Shown here piece by piece: positions 46,538 to 47,380 of a stretch of DNA of 47,380 bases (its first letter is position 1; the number at the start of each line of letters is the position of its first letter). Under the pieces are notes generated by a model. That model was not told where the DNA came from and did no database searches. It worked only from the letters and a program-made list of their open reading frames with translations. The stretch is from a virus, in IMG/VR virus record IMGVR_UViG_3300018083_000045, positions 1 through 47,380 of that record; one strand, written 5' to 3'. The translations under genes and the position numbers were made by a program.

Positions 46538-46953
46538 GCGACAAGAAGAAGAAGATTGCTTTGACCGGCAGAGCGCCGGTCCTGATTGTGGAGGACGACT
46601 GGCCGGTGATTGCCAGCGCCAGCGAGAACGACCGGCACGGGGCCCAGATCGGCAACGACCCGAATCAGGAGACCGACTGGGTGATCGAGGTGCGCGAGCA
46701 CCAGGACGGGCGGATGCTCGTGCTGGCCCTGTACGACTACTCGACGCTCTACCAGGACGAGAAGAGCGTCTCGTTGCGCGGCGGCGAGTTGCTGGATTCG
46801 TTCACGCACACGAGCGCGGGCATAGTGGCGGCGATCCAGCGGGTGGGCGCGGCCATCGAGGCCAGGATACTCAGCCGAGGCGATGAGAGCGGTGTGTTCC
46901 CCCGGCTGGTCGAGGAGTGCATCGCCGATCTGCCAGCGGAGGAACTCGTTTGA
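46534..46953 (+). CDS. protein of unknown function, 139 aa
   Basis: GTG 46534 (4-nt overlap). APVLIVEDDWPVIASASEND, then WVIEVREHQDGRMLVLALYD, then a helical end (AGIVAAIQRVGAAIEARILS). Not recognised, although the N-terminal beta pattern is well formed. Overlaps the next start. Confidence 0.65.
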   Translation: MSDKKKKIALTGRAPVLIVEDDWPVIASASENDRHGAQIGNDPNQETDWVIEVREHQDGRMLVLALYDYSTLYQDEKSVSLRGGELLDSFTHTSAGIVAAIQRVGAAIEARILSRGDESGVFPRLVEECIADLPAEELV

Positions 46954-47249
46954 CAAACAGTGCGCGGTTGCGCCAGAAGAACGCGAGAGAGGCATACGAA
47001 CGAACGGTCAAGAAACTGGGGGGCGGCAACGCCCCCCAGTTTCCGCCTAAGCCCACTGAACAGGCGGCTGCCTCGCCGCCGGCCAAGAGGAAGCCGGGCC
47101 GCAGACCCGGCGATCCGACAAACACGGGGCCAGGCCGGGGTTTGACGGTCCCGTGCTGGTGGGGCTGCGGCGAACTGGTGAGCGGCGTGACGCTGCGGCC
47201 GCACTGGGTGAACTGCCCGAACCGGCCAGACAGGCGGCAGACGCCGTGA
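46950..47249 (+). CDS. basic protein with C-terminal zinc finger, 99 aa
   Basis: I start at TTG 46950 because it overlaps the previous stop (TTGA) as the other starts here do; GTG 46917 is an alternative. Basic, Pro-rich middle ([20 protein letters not shown]), then [20 protein letters not shown] and C-P-N-R: a C-x3-C...H...C finger. Likely nucleic-acid binding. Its stop overlaps the methyltransferase start. Confidence 0.65.
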   Translation: MTNSARLRQKNAREAYERTVKKLGGGNAPQFPPKPTEQAAASPPAKRKPGRRPGDPTNTGPGRGLTVPCWWGCGELVSGVTLRPHWVNCPNRPDRRQTP

Positions 47250-47380
47250 CCTACGGCAGCGTGTTCGCCGGGATCGGCGGGCTCGACCTTGGACTTGACC
47301 GGGCGGGTATGATCTGTCAGTGGCAAATAGAAAAAGACGAGTACTGTCGCCGCGTGCTGGCGCGGCACTGGCCGGGAGTG
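47246..47380 (+). CDS. C5-cytosine DNA methyltransferase, N-terminus only
   Basis: GTG 47246 overlaps the previous stop by 4 nt. The 45 residues in the window hold motif I of cytosine-5 methyltransferases ([17 protein letters not shown], the S-adenosylmethionine site F-x-G-x-G-G) and the motif II region ([18 protein letters not shown]). The catalytic Pro-Cys loop lies beyond the edge. In a phage it probably protects its DNA from host restriction. Confidence 0.9.
   Translation, partial: MTYGSVFAGIGGLDLGLDRAGMICQWQIEKDEYCRRVLARHWPGV

Overview
The window is a GC-rich piece of a tailed double-stranded DNA phage genome, most likely short-tailed (podovirus-like). No tape-measure, tail-sheath or tail-tube gene is visible. 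The virion genes run from terminase and portal to a beta-rich nozzle-like protein, then receptor-binding proteins, then a set of very large low-complexity proteins of the kind packed inside podovirus heads. The host cannot be named from the sequence. No tRNA gene, CRISPR array, integrase or insertion sequence was found.

Layout. (1) 1-32311, minus strand, is the virion module. In transcription order (right to left) it holds small zinc-binding and Pro-rich proteins, large terminase, a Cys-knuckle protein, a small coiled-coil protein, portal (with an inserted zinc ribbon), an M15 peptidase (endolysin candidate), scaffold and major capsid protein. It continues with head-tail joining proteins, a nozzle-like protein, a DUF2341/LamG adhesin and other appendage proteins, a two-helix membrane protein, and four putative internal/ejection proteins. 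The last of these is more than 2438 residues long, runs off the left edge, and carries a second gene embedded out of frame. (2) 32427-32939 is a minus-strand HNH endonuclease. (3) 33135-34769, plus strand, is a tight operon of tiny genes. (4) 34717-36378, minus strand, includes a zincin (HExxH) protein. (5) 36379-37667 is mostly non-coding, rich in inverted repeats, with one leaderless 46-residue gene. (6) 37668-38618, minus strand, is a small-terminase-like HTH protein. (7) 38756-47380, plus strand, is a run of about 25 small, often acidic or zinc-binding genes joined by 1-4 nt start/stop overlaps. It ends in a truncated C5-cytosine DNA methyltransferase.

Regulation is the most striking part. 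A palindrome TTTTGCGCAAAA followed by a TACGCT/TACACT box recurs in the control regions between 32.4 and 36.6 kb, and the box alone recurs at 38.6 kb. At two of these sites the predicted mRNA 5' end would fold back on the ribosome-binding site of the first gene (32313-32409 and 36377-36400). The plus-strand small-gene cluster is punctuated by repeated hairpin-plus-GAGGTGAAAGG leaders, one strong intrinsic terminator (42639-42665) and a candidate TATAAT promoter just after it.

All functions come from reading the sequence and from memory of protein families; no database was searched. Genes described as unrecognised have no function assigned.
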